Shown here piece after piece: positions 1-11,900 of a stretch of DNA of 64,000 nucleotides (position 1 is the stretch's first letter; each line of letters starts with the position of its first letter). The translations under genes and the position numbers were made by a program. Source of the stretch: Buddleja alternifolia (lineage: Eukaryota > Streptophyta > Magnoliopsida > Lamiales > Scrophulariaceae). Location of the stretch: the NCBI GenBank assembly GCA_019426215.1, contig CM033400.1:23978568-24042567 (forward strand), given 5' to 3'. The notes under the pieces were generated by a model. It did not search any database. It was not told where the DNA came from and worked only from the letters and a program-made list of their open reading frames with translations.

Positions 1-143
1 ACGATGTGTTGGACATCGTGGGTCCAATGTATGTCCAGGCCAACAGACAGTCCAATCCGCACTTTCATTCAAGGGACTTGCATTTCTCTTTCACGACTGA
101 ACGGACTTCTTGAAGCTGCTTCAGACTCTTATTCAGATATAGC
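1..143 (+). pseudogene. Sirevirus env-like gene fragment (left part, cut by element A)
   Basis: This stretch reads in frame and matches the env-like gene of SIRE-1 at about 11747-11885 (shared pattern D-I-V/I-G-P-M-Y, then R-T-F-I, then G-T-C-x-S). It belongs to the oldest Sirevirus in block 1 and continues at 19524 after element A is removed. The codons on the two sides of A line up with the uninterrupted homologue if five bases are counted as target duplication. The left end lies outside the window. Function is that of the third Sirevirus gene, which is unproven; see the entry at 8983. Confidence 0.8.
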
Positions 144-1183
144 TGACACGCGAATTCCTAGCAAGTGTACTAGGTCGTGCAAAGTATTAAAGTGGATTAT
201 TAGTCCGGGGTGTGTATCATCTCCACAGGGACAATTGGATTCAATGCTAGCAATTGCTATATTATCTAACTCTAAGCTAAATCAAATTATAAGATGAGAT
301 GATTATATTATGAAAATAACTAAAGACAACTAAATGATAAAATAAGGTAACAAATCAAATGGAAAGAGATGATTGGGCTATGATCCTACTATGTTCTAAC
401 TTATGCTCATGAGCTTCTCAATTATCCGGATTCTTAGAACGTTCTTGCTATGGCGAAACCCCCTAATGTATTTATTATTCAATCTCTTGAAATAACAAGT
501 CTATACTAGTTAACAACTTCCTATATCTCTATAGTGAAGATTGAATTAACTAACATGCATTTAGGTTCAAAGGAATTCTTTGTTTACGAAGATCCTACTT
601 TCAATCGAGTCATCTTATCAAAAAAAGCCACACAATGCAATCAATTCTATCTCCAGTCAATTGTTACGTTATCATATCTGATTTTTTGATCTCCCTTTAT
701 CTACCTCCTCTCGGTCTCAAGACAAAGCATTTTATCAAACACATGGTGATCAAGCATACGCAAGCATTAAGTATAAAATCAAACATGTAACAAGAATATA
801 ATAAATCCGAAAATTAATGATTCATTAAACACAAAACATCACAACGTGTTTACATAACCCAACCACAAATATACTTAGCTCATACTTACAACAACATGTG
901 ATTCAACAATTCTATAAGACATAGTTGATTAACTAATCAAAGAGAAAGAGTTGAATTACTCCCTATTACAAAGTGTGAATCCAAGCTTTGATGATGAAAA
1001 TGGTTCCTCAAGCTTCCTTCGGTCTTCCTATGGCTTCCCCTTGGTGTTTTAGAACAAGTGTAGCCTTTTGGTAAGTGAATAATGTATAAAAAGGTCCAAA
1101 AACGGCGGATATAAAAAATAGGGCAGCAGGAAACAGTGCCGCGGCACTGTAGGACTGCGGTCTAATCCCAGCTTTTGTATTTT
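144..1183 (-). repeat. 3' LTR of element A, first part (interrupted by SIRE-1)
   Basis: It aligns along its length with the right LTR at 18058-19523 and with the solo LTR at 25182-26629. It begins TGACACGCGAAT on the + strand and stops at 1183, where SIRE-1 was inserted; the rest is at 14874-15237. A perfect 18-bp palindrome, ACAGTGCCGCGGCACTGT, lies at 1133-1150. The equivalent place in the other LTR carries two related copies about 70 bp apart, so this segment has lost or never had one of them. Confidence 0.9.
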
Positions 1184-2692
1184 TGTTATGAATTTCATGT
1201 TAGAAGTTTTGATGATGACAATTAAGTTTTTCGTAGAAAACTTGTATAGGCTTTGAAGCGTTAGACTTGTAATAGATTTATTAGGCTTTGTTATCTTACT
1301 TTAGAGTGTTAGGCAAAATAGTCTTAGACTGAGCGTCTGATAATTTCTGAGTGAGTTTATCAGTGGTAAAGTTCGAAGACTCAAGCGCCTGATCTCAGAA
1401 GATAGATACAGTCTCCAAGCGTCCACTTTGGCCAGCTATATCAAGCGTTACCTTATGGGACAGAAGTGATTTCACCTGAATTTACTCCTAAGTCCAGAAG
1501 GAGTTTAATGCAAATATTCTCAAAGCATTAAATACCAACGGGTATTAATTTCAAATGCATTAAATGTTGATAAGAGCATTTAATATGATAAGCAATGTCA
1601 GACGTACGGAGAAGCCACCCTATTGGACTGTCAACTATCTCAGACTGCAGCACCAACTTTCGTGCAGCAGATTTTCAGGAAAAAGGACAAAAGCTGTTCA
1701 CTCGCGAAAGTGAGAGACACGCGCCAGTGCATGTGTCAAACGGACACTTTCTCCAAGAATACCTATAAATAGGACTTCAACAACAAACAAAACATGAGCA
1801 ACAATTTTATCAAAGCCAATTGCTGTTGCATTAAAATCTCATTCCTTAAACTCTCAGAAAAGCCAGAAACTTCAAGAAACATCCAAATTGCTTTTCTTAT
1901 ATTCCTGAGACAGTCAACAAATATCTCAAACATTCTTTTTGAAGAAACCAGATTCCTACTGAGATATTACCAAGTTGTTTGAACTTCATCAAAATCAAAC
2001 AAACCTTTTAGAAAATCCCATCCAAGCCTCGCGATCTGTGTGAAGTCGAAGTTGGATACTTGCATCATTTCTGGGTGAAAGAAGCAAGAGGGTTGAAGTG
2101 ATTTGAAGCAGAAATCTGTGTGATCAAGGAGCTCAAGTCATCGACATCCATCTCTCCCTAATTTGTAGAAGATTCTGTGTGATTCTTTGAGAATCATTTT
2201 AGTGGATTGCCTCCAAGTGCAAAGGAGAAGAAGGACGTAGTTGGGATTACACCACCCAACGAACCTTACAAATATTGTGTTATTTACTTTTCAGTCATTT
2301 CATTCATCTATCATATCATTGCATAAGTAAAACACAATCAAAAGCTAAGCACCTAAGAAACATCTTGTGACGCTAAAACTTTCAAAGAGAAGACTCCAAA
2401 ATCATTCCGTTGTGCTAACCCTGATTAAAAGAACTGAACGCTTAACCTACAAGGTCAAAGTATTCAATTCCTGAAGTCTAAGTTAACTTTATAAAACAGT
2501 CTTCATTACACGCTTCACAAGGTCTCAAATATCTTATGTGAACGCTAAGGTGAAGCGTCACACACTTCAAGCGCCTATCATTTCAAGCGTCCAAATACAT
2601 TTAATACGAAATCTTTTTTAAGTTGAAAAAGACTTAAGGGTCTATTCAACCCTCCCCTTCTAGACCCTTTCGTATGCCACTTGGGACCAACA
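1184..2692 (+). repeat. 5' LTR of SIRE-1
   Basis: It starts TGTTATGAATTTC and ends GGGACCAACA. It pairs with 13329-14873. It lacks 34 bp present early in the 3' LTR (around 13375-13409). The upstream part contains an inverted repeat TCACT-AGTGA around a CGCG core at 1698-1713, about 50 bp before a TATA box. Short AGCGT/AGCGC motifs recur through it. Confidence 0.95.
1764..1770 (+). promoter_or_regulatory. TATA box of SIRE-1 5' LTR
   Basis: TATAAAT within CCTATAAATAGG, followed by an A/C-rich leader. The matching box in the 3' LTR is TATAAATA at 13943-13950. Spacing suggests transcription starts near 1795, which would put the long R-U5 region downstream (inference). Confidence 0.7.
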
Positions 2693-2694
2693 AG

Positions 2695-2706
2695 TGGTAT
2701 CAGAGC
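2695..2706 (+). other. Primer binding site, initiator Met-tRNA
   Basis: TGGTATCAGAGC begins two bases after the LTR end. It is complementary to the 3' end of plant initiator Met-tRNA, the usual primer of Ty1/copia elements. Confidence 0.93.
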
Positions 2707-2795
2707 GGTTAATTATGAAATTTTAAAATTTCCAAGCATAACTGCTTGTTTAGATCTTTTTCTTTCAAAATCTAGTTGCTTTTTAAAGCTTAGAT

Positions 2796-4990
2796 ATGGC
2801 ATTTGCTAAAGTTCCCAAATTGACAGAATCAAATTTTGACACATGGAAAGTCAAAGCATTTACGTATTTATGTTCATGCGATGATGACATGTGCGATATT
2901 ATTTCAGATGGGCCAATCAAAATATACAAAGTTATCACAAGAGCGCCTGGAGCCACAGAAGAAACCCCTGATGGTTACGTTGAAAAACCAAAACAAGAAT
3001 GGTCTCCAGATGAGCGTCGAAGAGCTAACTTGGACAATGTTGGTCGCAACGCTCTGTATACGGCTATTGGTGATAATGATAACTTATTCAATAAAATCAA
3101 ATCTTGCAAAACGACTAAAGAAATATGGGATAAGCTGGCTACAATCTGTGGTGGTTCAGCTCAAATCAAAGAAAACAAACTTTCCATTGCTAAGGAAAAG
3201 TTTAACGGATTTAAGATGCTACCCAATGAAACGCTAGAGCAATTGGATATAAGATTCACAGCTCTTGTTACAGAACTTACGTCGTTGGGAATGGACTTAC
3301 AGAATCGAGAAATGGTGGTTAAGATCTTTAGAAGTCTACCAAGTAAATTCTTGATGAAGACAACAGCTATGAGAGAATCAAACATGCTGGATCTCTTAAC
3401 TCCAGAAGACGCCTTTTCAGAGATAAAAGCTTTTGAGTTCGAGTTGAACTCTGCTAGTGACATTGTGAGTAATCCAGTGATTGAATCTGGAGCGCTCATT
3501 GCATCAATCAAAGGAAATCGGGTAACAAAGGAAAGAATTCGGACATTAATGAGGAAGAAGAGTTGGCTTTGCTGAATAGATTCAGGAAGTTCTTGAGATA
3601 TGAAAAGAAAGGAAAAGGTCCTAATAATCAAGGACAAAGTTCATATCAAGCGCCTTCTCCCATACAACAACAGTTTCAAGCGCCTCAATATTCTGTTCCT
3701 TTACCTCAAGCGCCTGCTCAATATCAAGCGTCTACTCAAATCTCCCAGCTCCAGTGGTTTCAAACCACACACTGCAAGGCTAACAAGTGAACAAAAAATG
3801 AAAACCAATCTTTGTTATAATTGCAGGAAACCGGGGCACTACCAGGTAAATTGTCCCTATCCAAATGTATCCAAGCCCTCAAGGCAGGATTACTTGGATA
3901 GAAACCAATTCAGGAGCAACCTTCGACAACAAGGTTTGCTTGCGGAATCAGAACCAGCATCAGCACCTGAAGATTTAGAATCATCAGACGAAAGTAGTGA
4001 TGATGATGAGCCGATAGATGACTCAGCGCTCATATGTCTCATGGCCAGAGATGATGAAGCGTCCCCTGAGGTAATCAATGAATTATCAATTCCTCTTTCT
4101 TATGATGAATTACTTGACAAAGTCAAAGAATATTACAATGAATGTCAAGAAGCTGCCAAATATATCAAAATGATCTCGCTATTATTTCATCACTCACAAA
4201 CGATAAAGTAACGCTCAGAGCAGAGTTGCAAATTCAGCAACAGTGCATTGAGAAAAACCAATCGCTTGAGAGTGAAGTTATTCAATTGAGAGGTGATCTT
4301 GATATAATAGTCAAGAGAGAAGCTGATCTGATGGCTAGACTTGCCAAGTCAGAACAGCTCATCTCATCGTTGTCCAAAGCATCCAGAAAGCTCGACAATG
4401 TGACTGAAATAACAAGGTTGTTTGGAGAAAAGACCGGTTTAGGATGCAATGAATTCGGTAAACAACCAAACAAACCTAATGTTACGGCAAACAACAAAGG
4501 AAAGGGTGTTTTCTTTGTTGAGAAAGGTTCACAAGGTCAAACTCAAATGAACCAAGGGACAATGGTAAGAGGCCAAATGAGAAAGTCAAAACTAACTCAG
4601 ACAAGGGTAAGGCTAAAGCAAATGATCCACAAAGACAGACTCATCCAAACGCTCAAAAAGCTAAGGATAATCTAGTCACTGTGAATCAAGCGCTAAGCGT
4701 CTAGCACCAAACGTGCAACCCAAGCCAGAGCCAAGGAAATACCAGCGTCGATATCCAAACAGTCAAGATCATATTATCGATACTATGATAATTATGATTA
4801 TGACTATTATTATAATCGTGGATATTATTATACATCCAAAAATTACACACAGCACAAGGTGAAACCCAAAAAGGCCAATATTCCTACTATGAAAACAAGG
4901 CAAATTTGGGTTCCTAAAGTTCTAATTAACACTAACAAGGATACTAATGTTGAAGGACCCAAGCAACAATGGGTACCTAAACAGAAATAG
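2796..4990 (+). pseudogene. gag: SIRE-1 gag (frameshifted)
   Basis: This gene encodes the capsid/nucleocapsid precursor that packages element RNA in cytoplasmic particles. The N-terminal 230 codons are the copia-type gag fold (start MAFAKVPKLTE, W at residue 17). A CCHC zinc knuckle C-Y-N-C-x4-H-x4-C lies at 3813-3854 with all four ligands. A coiled-coil-like, Leu-rich heptad stretch follows (about 4220-4420), then a lysine/asparagine-rich linker and a tyrosine-rich tail (about 4755-4835). The frame breaks at about 3519, 3760, 4160 and again near 4680, so the product would be truncated. The ATG at 2796 is chosen because homologous copies at 20656 and 54216 start at the same residue. Gag ends at TAG 4988-4990; see the junction entry. 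Confidence 0.88.
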
Positions 4991-5017
4991 AACTTCCCTT
5001 TTGATTGCAGGTACCTA
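4970..5017 (+). other. gag-pol junction: candidate translational bypass site
   Basis: Gag codons GTA CCT at 4973-4978 are followed by a stop at 4988-4990. The same GTA CCT recurs at 5011-5016, in the pol frame, 38 nt later. GGTACCTA occurs at both ends. Because GGTACC is its own complement, the two copies can also pair with each other; flanking bases extend the stem to about 9 bp including one G-U pair. The stem would close a loop of about 30 nt holding the stop. Skipping the 38 nt restores gag-pol continuity. The 38-nt interval starts with GT and ends with AG but is too short for a normal plant intron. The same layout is present at 30189-30235 and 52082-52124. Confidence 0.7.
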
Positions 5018-8000
5018 GAGCTAAAGTCAATACATCTGTTTGGTATTTTGATAGTGGATCGTCAAGGCACATGACAGGTTCCAAAAGGTTGTATTTGGTG
5101 ATAACTCCAAAGGTAAAACCAAAGGTATAGGTACTGTGCATAGGGGGAACATCATGATAAGTGATGTTTATTTTGTTGAGGGTCTAAAGCACAATTTATT
5201 AAGCATAAGTCAATTCTGCGATAAAGGCTTTGAAGTCATATTCTCAAGTGACTATTGCTATATAAACGACGCTAAGACTAAATCTACTAAACTAAAAGGA
5301 AAAAGGAATAACAACGTATATTTGGTAGATTGGGGTTCAACACTTGATAACAACCCAACATGCTTTGTTGCTAAAAATGAATCTAAAATGGGTTGGTTAT
5401 GGCATAGAAAAATGAATCACCTCAACTTTAAGACAATCTCTCAGCTTATAAGTCAAAATCTTGTAGAGGGATTGCCAAATGGACCATTTCATAAGGATCG
5501 CCTCTGTGACGCTTGTCAAATGGGTAACAAGTTAAATCATCTTTCAAGAGAAAACCTCATCTATCTACTTCTAGAATACTTGAACTACTTCACATGGATT
5601 TGTTTGGACCTGTTCAAACAATCAGTGTAAGCGGTAAAAGTATACTTTAGTGGTAGTAGACGATTTCTCTAGATTTACTTGGGTGGAATTTCTTTCATCC
5701 AAAGATGAAACATGTGACAAGTTAACAGCGCTTATTCGGCAACTTCAAACATTGAAAAATCTTAAGGTTGCAAGAATAAGAAGCGATCACGGTACTGAGT
5801 TTACTAACAAGGTTGTTGAGAAGTTTTGTGCAGAAAATGGAATACATCATGAGTATTCAGCTCCCAGAACTCCCCAACAAAATGGTGTTGCTGAGCGCCG
5901 GAACCGAACGCTTAAGGAAGCCGCTAGGACTATGTTAGCTGAATCCAAGCTTGCTCCTAGATTTTGGGCCGAGCGATCAACACTGCTTGTTACACTCAAA
6001 ATCGATGCATGATCAACAAACAGCATGGAAAAACTCCATATGAACTGTGGAAGGACGTAAGCCAAATATTTCATACTTTCACGTCTTTGTTCTAAATGTT
6101 TTATCCATAATAATGGATCCCAAAGCCTAAAGACTTTTGATCCTAAAGCGGATGAAGGAATCTTTCTAGGCTACGCCAAAAATGGAAGAATTTTCGCATT
6201 CTCAATAAGATCAAATCGAAGGTTGAGGAATCTATTCATGTGTGTTTGATGATGCTAACCAAGAGCCGAGTAAGGTAAATGTAAATGATGTAGGAGTTGA
6301 AGATCTATGTCATCAAGCGTCCAAAATTACTATTGATGAAGATACTGACGATGATGATGAGATCTCAGTGCCTCCTCCTAAGAATACTCGTGAAATCAAT
6401 CTAAATTATCATGTAAGAAATACGGATGATCATGAAAAGAATGATCATCAAGAGCAAAGAAGGAATCGTGAACTTGAAGCGCCAACGCAGGAGAATGGTC
6501 AAGCGAATGATTCTCAAGCGCCTGTTCATTCTCAAACCCCTTCCAAACAGATAGACTATGGTTACGTGACCATCCACCTGAGCAAATCATTGGAGATATT
6601 GAAGCACCAGTTAGAACTAGAGCCGCTACATTTAATGAGGCTATGTTCGCAAGCTTTCTATCTCAAATGGAACCTAGAAAGTGGATGAAGCGTTAAGTGA
6701 TCCAAGTTGGATTGAAGCTATGCAAGAAGAGCTCAATCAGTTTGAGCGAAATAAAGTTTGGATGCTAGTACCAAGACCAACTCATCAAGAGTTATTGGAA
6801 CTAGATGGGTATATAGAAACAAGATGGATGAGGACGGCATTGTTGTAAGAAACAAGGCCAGACTCGTAGCTCAAGGATACTGCCAAGAGGAGGGCATTGA
6901 CTTTGATGAGACTTACGCTCCTGTTGCTCGTCTTGAAGCATCCGCATGTTTCTAGCGTACGCAGCGTTTAACAAGTTTACAGTATTTCAAATGGACGTAA
7001 AGAGTGCCTTCCTGAATGGTAAACTCCAAGAAGAAGTGTATGTGGAGCAACCTCCAGGATTCATCAACAATCATGGTAAGGGTATGGTTTACAAGCTAGA
7101 AAAAGCACTTTATGGGCTTAAGCAAGCACCTCGAGCATGGTATGACACTCTCTCTATCTTTCTTATTGGTAAAGGTTTTTCAAAAGGCAGCGTTGACACA
7201 ACGTTATTTAAAATTACCAATGATGAAGATATTCTCTTAGTTCAAATTTACGTTGATGACATTATATTTGGTTCTACTAATAAGCGTCTGTGTGAGAAAT
7301 TTTCGAAAATGATGCAAGAACAATTTGAAATGAGCATGATGGGTGAATTAACCTTCTTCTTAGGACTACAAGTTAAACAACTCCCTAATGGCATATTTAT
7401 CAACCAAGCTAAATATACACGAGATATGATTAAGAAATTTGGTATGGAAAATGCATCATATTCAAAAATTCCAATGAGCCAAACGCTTAAGTTAGATAAA
7501 GATGAAAGTGGAAAGAAAGTTGATATCACTAATTATAGAGGTATCATAGGATCACTTCTTTATCTCACTGCCAGTAGACCTGATATTATGTTTTCGGTAT
7601 GTATGTGTGCACGATTCCAAGCTGATCCTAAAGAGTCACACTTGACTGCTGCCAAGAAAATCCTTAAATACCTAAAAGGCACACAACATGTGGGCTTATG
7701 GTATCCCAGGGATTCTCCTTTTGAACTAATCGGTTACTCAGATGCAGATTTTGCAGGTTGCAAAATAGATCGTAAAAGCACTAGTGGTACTTGTCAATTC
7801 TTAGGTGATAGGTTAGTTTCATGGCATAGCAAGAAACAACAATCCATAGCTACCTCCACAGCCGAAGCTGAGTATGTAGCTGCAGGAAGTTGTTGTGCAC
7901 AAGTTCTATGGATGAGGCAACAACTTAGAGATTACGAAACAATCTTAGGACCAACTCCCATTCATTGTGATAACCAAAGCGCTTTAGCCATGACTCAAAA

Positions 8001-8196
8001 CCCTGTTCTTCATTCAAGAACCAAACACATTGACATTAGATACCATTTCCTTCGTGACCACGTTCAAAAGAAAGATATCTCCATGCACTTCATTGGAACT
8101 GACAAACAACTGGCAGATATCTTCACCAAAGCACTCAATGAACAACGTTTTCTCACTTTGAGAAGTGAACTAGGTATGATTGATTTAAACGCTTGA
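5011..8196 (+). pseudogene. pol: SIRE-1 pol: protease, integrase, reverse transcriptase, RNase H
   Basis: Copia order is clear. The protease active-site motif D-S-G-S-S-R-H-M lies near 5050, followed by a deletion of about 50 bp relative to the SIRE-B copy. The pre-integrase zinc region has a paired His motif around 5400 and CDAC around 5508. The integrase core spans 5650-6012 with D-D-F, S-D-H-G-T-E-F and the catalytic Glu in G-V-A-E-R. Reverse transcriptase runs from about 6780, with catalytic YVDD at 7249-7260 and A-F-L-N-G upstream. RNase H has Y-S-D-A-D near 7735, A-E-A-E-Y near 7865 and H-C-D-N near 7965. Frame breaks occur near 5100, 5620, 6010-6240, 6690 and 6950. The last 416 codons are open. 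Confidence 0.93.
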
Positions 8197-8982
8197 TCAT
8201 GAAGCATCATATTTTATTAGGCATATAATTTAGGGGGAATCCACTTAAGTTATATCTCACAATATTCTTTAAAAAAAAAAAAATATATTAATACTCACTC
8301 ATAACTGTAAGCGTCAATGATAAAAATTTTCAGATGCATAATCATCAACGCTCAGCTCTATGTTTGCATAAAATATTGAATGCTCAAATATTGAAAAGTC
8401 TTTTGACTTCAAGCGTCCATTTTATCAGCTAAGCGCTGAATAGTTTATCAAAATTATAAAATATTTTCGTTACAAGCCATGCATAAAATTTTCAAACTTC
8501 TTTCAAGGTCGTGGGTAGACTCAAAGGTCTATTTTGTACTCTACTCACACGCCTCTATCACATCAAACTGGCGGGTACTCAATTTTTTAAAAATGACGGT
8601 TCAGAGATAGCACGTGTTTGTGTACGTGTCAGTGTACAAACATGCGCGTGTGTTACACTCTGAAAATACCAAACGTTAATTTTTCTTTAACTCGGATGTC
8701 AAATCTTTATATATGAGAATTACCAAATGTAACTTCTCTCTTTTACACAAAACTCGCGTCCGCAGTTAATAAATTTATGGCTAAGATTCAACAGTTATTA
8801 CACGTGTTTAAATCCTACTAAGACTACATAACACAAGTTTCAAAACTCTTTACTGTGTCATTTAAAACAAAACTCTGCAGAAAAAGTAACTTACTTTCTA
8901 CTCAAGCATATCTGCAAATCTCTCTTTATCTCTCTCAATACAACAGAAAATCTCAGTCCATCTTCTTCGTTTTAAACAAAAA
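8197..8982 (+). promoter_or_regulatory. pol-env spacer with possible internal promoter
   Basis: This is 786 bp without a convincing frame. A block GTACGTGTCAGTGTA followed by GCGCGTGT (about 8616-8655) recurs in the same place in SIRE-B. A TATATAT sequence lies at 8708-8714. The last 100 bases before the env-like ATG are rich in C and T (CTCTCTTTATCTCTCTC), like a plant 5' leader. In many Sireviruses the third gene is nearly contiguous with pol, so a long spacer with promoter-like features suggests a separate transcript (inference). Confidence 0.4.
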
Positions 8983-11900
8983 ATGGCACCAAAGAAATCA
9001 TCATCTACTTCTGCTGAAATTACCATCAAGGTAACTGAAGGTCTTGTTGTCGACTGGAAATTTCTATATGAACAAACTCAGATCAACCTGACGGACATAA
9101 TGGACATGGTCGTCCAAAGCTGGGCTCAAACCCTTCTTAACCCAATACTCTTATATGTTTCCTACTGAAGTTGAAACTTTCTGGAAGACTGCTACACTTT
9201 CAGAGGACAAGAAGTCCATCTCTTGTCAAATTCCCTTCTCCAAGAAGGAGTCTCCAAAGGAATTCATCCTATCTGCTTCCACCATTGCCAAGAACTTCAA
9301 TTTGCCTAATGAGGGTGAGGCACTGGATTCTGTTACGTTGAAACAAATTAAGGAAGCATGGGCAATCATGAGTGCGTACGACGATGTTCTTTACACTCAG
9401 TACTTCGAGAAGAAAGACCTGGTGTCCAAATACCGGTTATTGGCTGATTTCTGCAGCAAGATCATAGAATGCCGCGTGGGAACCTTTGATAAGGTAAATC
9501 CTGTTCAATTTCAGATGATGGTTGCTATACTCTTCAACATCAAAATCAACTGGAGTGAGTACATCTTCGGACGGTTTCGGGACAGTCTAAGCGCTTCAAA
9601 TAAGCCTTATGGACTCATCCTGAGTGACATCTTGTTTAAATCGAATTGTGTGTACTCGTCTGGACTTCCGTTGAATAAGTCCAAGTTGTTGGGAAAAAGG
9701 ATTCTGACCAATATGTTCAATCCTCCAAAAGTTAGTGGTGCGGCTAGACCCCTATCTGAGCGGCTGGAAGAACGCCAACTGCTTGCTCAAAAGGCTGAGA
9801 GACCAGTGCCAGAGGAAGCTGTGAAGCGTCCAGCAGCAACGAAGAAGAGAGCCCCCAGAAAACCCAAAGTTAAAATTGCCGTCCCCTCTCAAAAGATTGA
9901 TGAGGAAACTGATGAGGATGCCGAGGACAAGTTGCCTCTCAAAAGACGAAAGCTGGAAGGGATCATTAAGCAAATAGACTTTGAAGAACCAGCTGCTGAT
10001 CCTCCCGCTCCTCCGGCTAAACTAGTTGAAGGAGTCAACATTAAGAAAATCTTTAAGCGTTCCAGGACTAGCAAGCGTCAAGCTACTCCTGAAGAGCCTG
10101 AGACAGTTGAGCCAAGCGCTCAAGTTGTCGTTGAGCCAAGCGCTCAAGATGTTGCTGTTGAGCCAAGCGCTCCAGAAAACTGCTGTTGAGCTTAGTTCTC
10201 AGGGTAAGTTTATTTCTTCCCACAGCATTTCTATTCCTACATCTGTAGAAGATCCTGCTCTTATAGAGGATGGCTCTTGTTTTTCAGCTATAGTTCCAGC
10301 TGCTGCTGAAGTGTCCACAGATGTTCTGTTGGATGTTGACCTGACTGGAGTTGTAGCTATCGCTCAAGATGTTGCCGCTGAAGTAGCTGCAATTGAACCT
10401 GAGGAACCTGCTACTTTAACAGAGGCACGTTCAGAAGGTCAGAACGCTGCTGAAGACGTTAGAGCTCCTCGTCACTTCTTTCAACTCGATCCGCTGAAGA
10501 CAATTGATCATTCAATTAACTATATGCCCCCAGCGCTCGACGAAGATTTCATTCCTGCAGGATATAATATAGAAAGATATATTGCTGCAGAAGCTGACGC
10601 TGCAAGACTGATTGACTTTGACAGCGCAATCAAAGCAACCGTTCTAGACAGACCAGGAGACAGACCTCCTAGATGTGCCGTGGATGTGGCTTACTATCTT
10701 GACAATGGCCACAGCAGACCAACTGGGTTCGCGCTAAGGGATTACACTGTTCGTGTGTATGATCCTCTCCGTCCTAGCTTTCTCAATCCCTCAGAGTCAG
10801 TCTTGAACAGAGAAGGTTACACACATTTCCCTCAGACGGCTCACAGCCCTGAAAATCTTGCATCGGTCCGTCCTCTCTGTCTATGGAAAAATAAAGAGAT
10901 TCATGCTGGTGAGCGCCTTGAATCGTTGACCGATCTGCTCCAGACTGAAGCTGATGCTTACTTTGACAGCGTCTGGAATGCCAACTATCAGCCTGATAAG
11001 CACCGCTTTGAAGCCATAAGAGATATTCATCTTGAAGGTATTCGTGCTATGGTGACTGCTGGCACAGACTTCTGTATAAATGAAGTAAATTGGGTTGAAG
11101 CGTACATGGGACATAAATACACCTTCCCAGAGTTAGTCCAAGCTCCCCATCTTTTCGGCATAGGCATGCATGACAAGAAGCGTCAATTCGCCAAGTATTG
11201 CCTCCTGAAGCGTCAACAAAGACTCGGACCTGTTCTCAAGCTCCCAATTATTAGACATCAAATAGAACAATGTCTACGTCAAGAACTTCAGAGATTATCC
11301 CTCACCCCTCTTCGGTTTAATGCTCAAGCGTCTTCCAGTGGTACAGTTGGTGAACGGTGCTTAAATCTTGCTCCAAGCCACTGTGAAGAAAACTTCAATC
11401 TGATGGTAAAGATTCTATCTCCCGTATCTCTCTTTGATAAATCTTCACTGCCAATCTCAGATCTTGGAACGGCTCAGTGATCATTCATTCAAAGGATATC
11501 CGCTGCTCCCTTCCATTCGCAGTGAGGTACTCAATCACTATGAGTATGTTCTTTCTCTGCTTGAAAGGAATCAAGAGCTCGCTCAAGCCATTTATCCGTA
11601 TCTTGAAGAGTACTATGCGGACTGTGTGCCTACACATCGACGTCCTGCATCTCTTCCCTCAGATTGCTTGATTGGATTTTCCAGAACTCACTGCACAGAT
11701 TCACTATTCTCCATCGCTCAAGCGCCGTCCAAAGTTTTCCCAGATCATGTGCTGGATATCATTGGTCCAATGTACATCAGGGCCATTGATAGTCCTCTTC
11801 GCACATTTATCTCCGGTACTTGTATGTCCAGGACCAGACTCATTGAACTCTTGGATTCTACATCCACCTCTTATGCCGACTTAGCAAGCTGGAACTTCCA

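Noticed and set aside
4973..5010. A 38-nt GT...AG intron between gag and pol
   Set aside because: Frame logic fits, but plant introns are normally at least about 60-70 nt and no branch site is apparent; recoding is preferred, though RNA data could revive it.
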